Assembly: GCA_016867195.1 (NCBI GenBank) | Contig: VGKE01000030.1 | Coordinates: 1-5,656, forward strand | Origin: Candidatus Nealsoniibacteriota bacterium | Lineage (GTDB): Bacteria; Patescibacteriota; Minisyncoccia; Minisyncoccales; GWA2-38-27 | Direction of reading: 5' to 3' | Length of the DNA stretch: 5,656 bases | Part shown: piece after piece, positions 4,583 to 5,656 of the stretch | Layout of the letters: the number at the start of each line of letters is the position of its first letter | How positions within the stretch are numbered: position 1 is the first letter of the stretch | Translations under genes and position numbers: made by a program | Notes under the pieces: generated by a model | Told to the model about the DNA's origin: nothing | Seen by the model: only the letters and a program-made list of their open reading frames with translations | Databases searched by the model: none

Positions 4583-5656
4583 ATGAAAGAGAATTACTAT
4601 CTCAAAATTGGCCGGGCAGCTGATTTAGAGAATCCGAGAGAGCGGTTTTTTTTTAGATTATTTGAGATGCTTCCCGGCGTCTTGTCTTTTGGGGTCTTAT
4701 TTTTAGTTATTTTTCTATCCTGGAGACGACCGATTTACGTTGCGATATTTATTATAATTTTTGTTGTTTTTTGGTTTTTTCGGACAGTTTATTTTTCTCT
4801 CCATCTTTGGAGCGCCTATAAAAAAATGGGGGAGCATGAAAAAATTAATTGGCTGGAAAGGTTAAGAGAATTAGATTGGCAAAACATTTGTCATTTAGTT
4901 ATTATTCCAATGCATAAAGAGCCCCTAGAGATAGTTCGAGACGGTTTTAAGAGTTTAGAAAAAACGGATTATCCAAAAGATAAGATGATTGTTGTTCTGG
5001 CTTGCGAGGAGAGGGTTAAGGAATCTGTTTATAGAACAGCCGAAGAAATTGAAAGAGAGTTCGGAAACCGTTTTTTCAAGTTTTTAATAACCTGGCATCC
5101 GGCTCATTTGCCGGGAGAAATTTCCGGCAAGGGCTCAAATGAGTCCTGGGCAACAAAGAAGGCGAAAAAAGAAATCATTGACCCCCTGAAGATTCCTTAC
5201 GAAAACGTAATTTTTTCTTCTTTTGATATTGATACCTGTGTTTTTCCTAAATATTTTAGTTGTTTAACTTACCATTATTTAACTTCTCAGAAACCAACCA
5301 GAACCAGTTTTCAGCCAGTTCCTCTTTTCATTAACAATATCTGGCAGGCGCCGGTTGTTTCCCGGATTTTTTCTTTTTCTTCAACCTTTTGGCACGCGAT
5401 AAATCAGGAAAGGCCGGAAAAAATCATTACTTTTTCTTCTCATTCAATGAGTTTTAAAGCAGTGGTAGATGTTGGTTTTAAGCAAACCAATATTGTTTCT
5501 GACGATTCAAGAATTTTCTGGCAGTGTTTTTTATATTATAACGGCGACTATTATGTTCAGCCGTTATATTACCCGGTTTCAATGGACGCCAATGTAACGA
5601 AGAATTTTTTCAGAAATTTAATTAATCTTTACAAGCAACAGAGAAGATGGGCTTAT
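4583..5656 (+). CDS. Membrane-bound family 2-type (processive-like) glycosyltransferase, C-terminus outside the window
   Basis: An ATG at 4583 opens 358 codons without a stop to the window edge. The N-terminus LKIGRAADLENPRERFF is followed by two membrane segments at about residues 30-47 and 51-72, then a cytoplasmic GT-A-type domain. This starts with HLVIIPMHKEP (104-114) for nucleotide-sugar binding. It continues with a DxD metal site D215-I-D217 in SSFDIDT, an acidic D307-D308 in VSDDSRIFW, and QQRRW at 352-356, the Q-x-x-R-W acceptor motif of cellulose-synthase-like processive enzymes. Further membrane helices would be expected beyond the window. It probably transfers sugar from a nucleotide-sugar to a surface glycan or lipid carrier at the inner membrane; the substrate is unknown. 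The start is only 4 nt after the outer tRNA body, so it probably shares that promoter. A start at codon 29 would remove the conserved N-terminal segment and is less likely. Confidence 0.86.
   Translation, partial: MKENYYLKIGRAADLENPRERFFFRLFEMLPGVLSFGVLFLVIFLSWRRPIYVAIFIIIFVVFWFFRTVYFSLHLWSAYKKMGEHEKINWLERLRELDWQNICHLVIIPMHKEPLEIVRDGFKSLEKTDYPKDKMIVVLACEERVKESVYRTAEEIEREFGNRFFKFLITWHPAHLPGEISGKGSNESWATKKAKKEIIDPLKIPYENVIFSSFDIDTCVFPKYFSCLTYHYLTSQKPTRTSFQPVPLFINNIWQAPVVSRIFSFSSTFWHAINQERPEKIITFSSHSMSFKAVVDVGFKQTNIVSDDSRIFWQCFLYYNGDYYVQPLYYPVSMDANVTKNFFRNLINLYKQQRRWAY

Overview
The window looks like a piece of a small, AT-rich bacterial genome of the Candidate Phyla Radiation (Patescibacteria, probably Parcubacteria-like). 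The reasons are the compact and mostly Shine-Dalgarno-less gene starts, a reduced valyl-tRNA synthetase, a PrsW-type membrane protease, a Q-x-x-R-W membrane glycosyltransferase, and several palindromic repeats embedded in frame inside protein genes. The lineage is inferred from sequence style and was not checked by any search.

Layout. Four genes lie on the minus strand and read leftwards from about 4360 to 1: tsaD (tRNA t6A37 synthesis), valS (valyl-tRNA synthetase), a PrsW-family intramembrane protease overlapping the end of valS by 16 nt, and the N-terminus of a probable Hsp20-type small heat-shock protein cut by the left edge. The plus strand carries a tRNA-like locus at 4423-4578 and, 4 nt after it, a membrane GT2-like glycosyltransferase cut by the right edge. 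The 65 nt between the tsaD start and the tRNA locus hold two plausible divergent promoters. Gaps over 100 nt are 189-323 (a large imperfect inverted repeat made of short GCGT/GTTT units) and 3110-3223 (AT-rich repeat tract). No gene-free stretch exceeds 300 nt.

Most unusual feature. At 4423-4578 a complete tRNA-Glu(UUC) sits inside the anticodon arm of a second tRNA-shaped sequence. The outer sequence has a full 7-bp acceptor stem, a Glu-type D arm, a 4-nt variable loop and a 5/7 T arm. Its anticodon loop is replaced by an extended helix that carries the inner tRNA like a payload on a scaffold. The 3' acceptor strand of the outer body contains the only Shine-Dalgarno-like AGGG seen before any start in the window, correctly spaced for the glycosyltransferase. 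Folding or processing of the nested tRNA could therefore affect that gene.

Second theme. At least five, possibly six, palindromic elements lie within coding sequence (hsp20-like 1, valS 1, tsaD 3-4). Two in tsaD share the core GAGGTCCGACCTC but have different, still fully complementary arms. They add short peptides at surface or linker positions of conserved proteins, comparable in principle to the Rickettsia palindromic elements.

Functionally the minus-strand cluster is translation-centred (tRNA modification, tRNA charging) followed by protein quality control (protease, chaperone). The plus-strand gene belongs to cell-surface polysaccharide synthesis.
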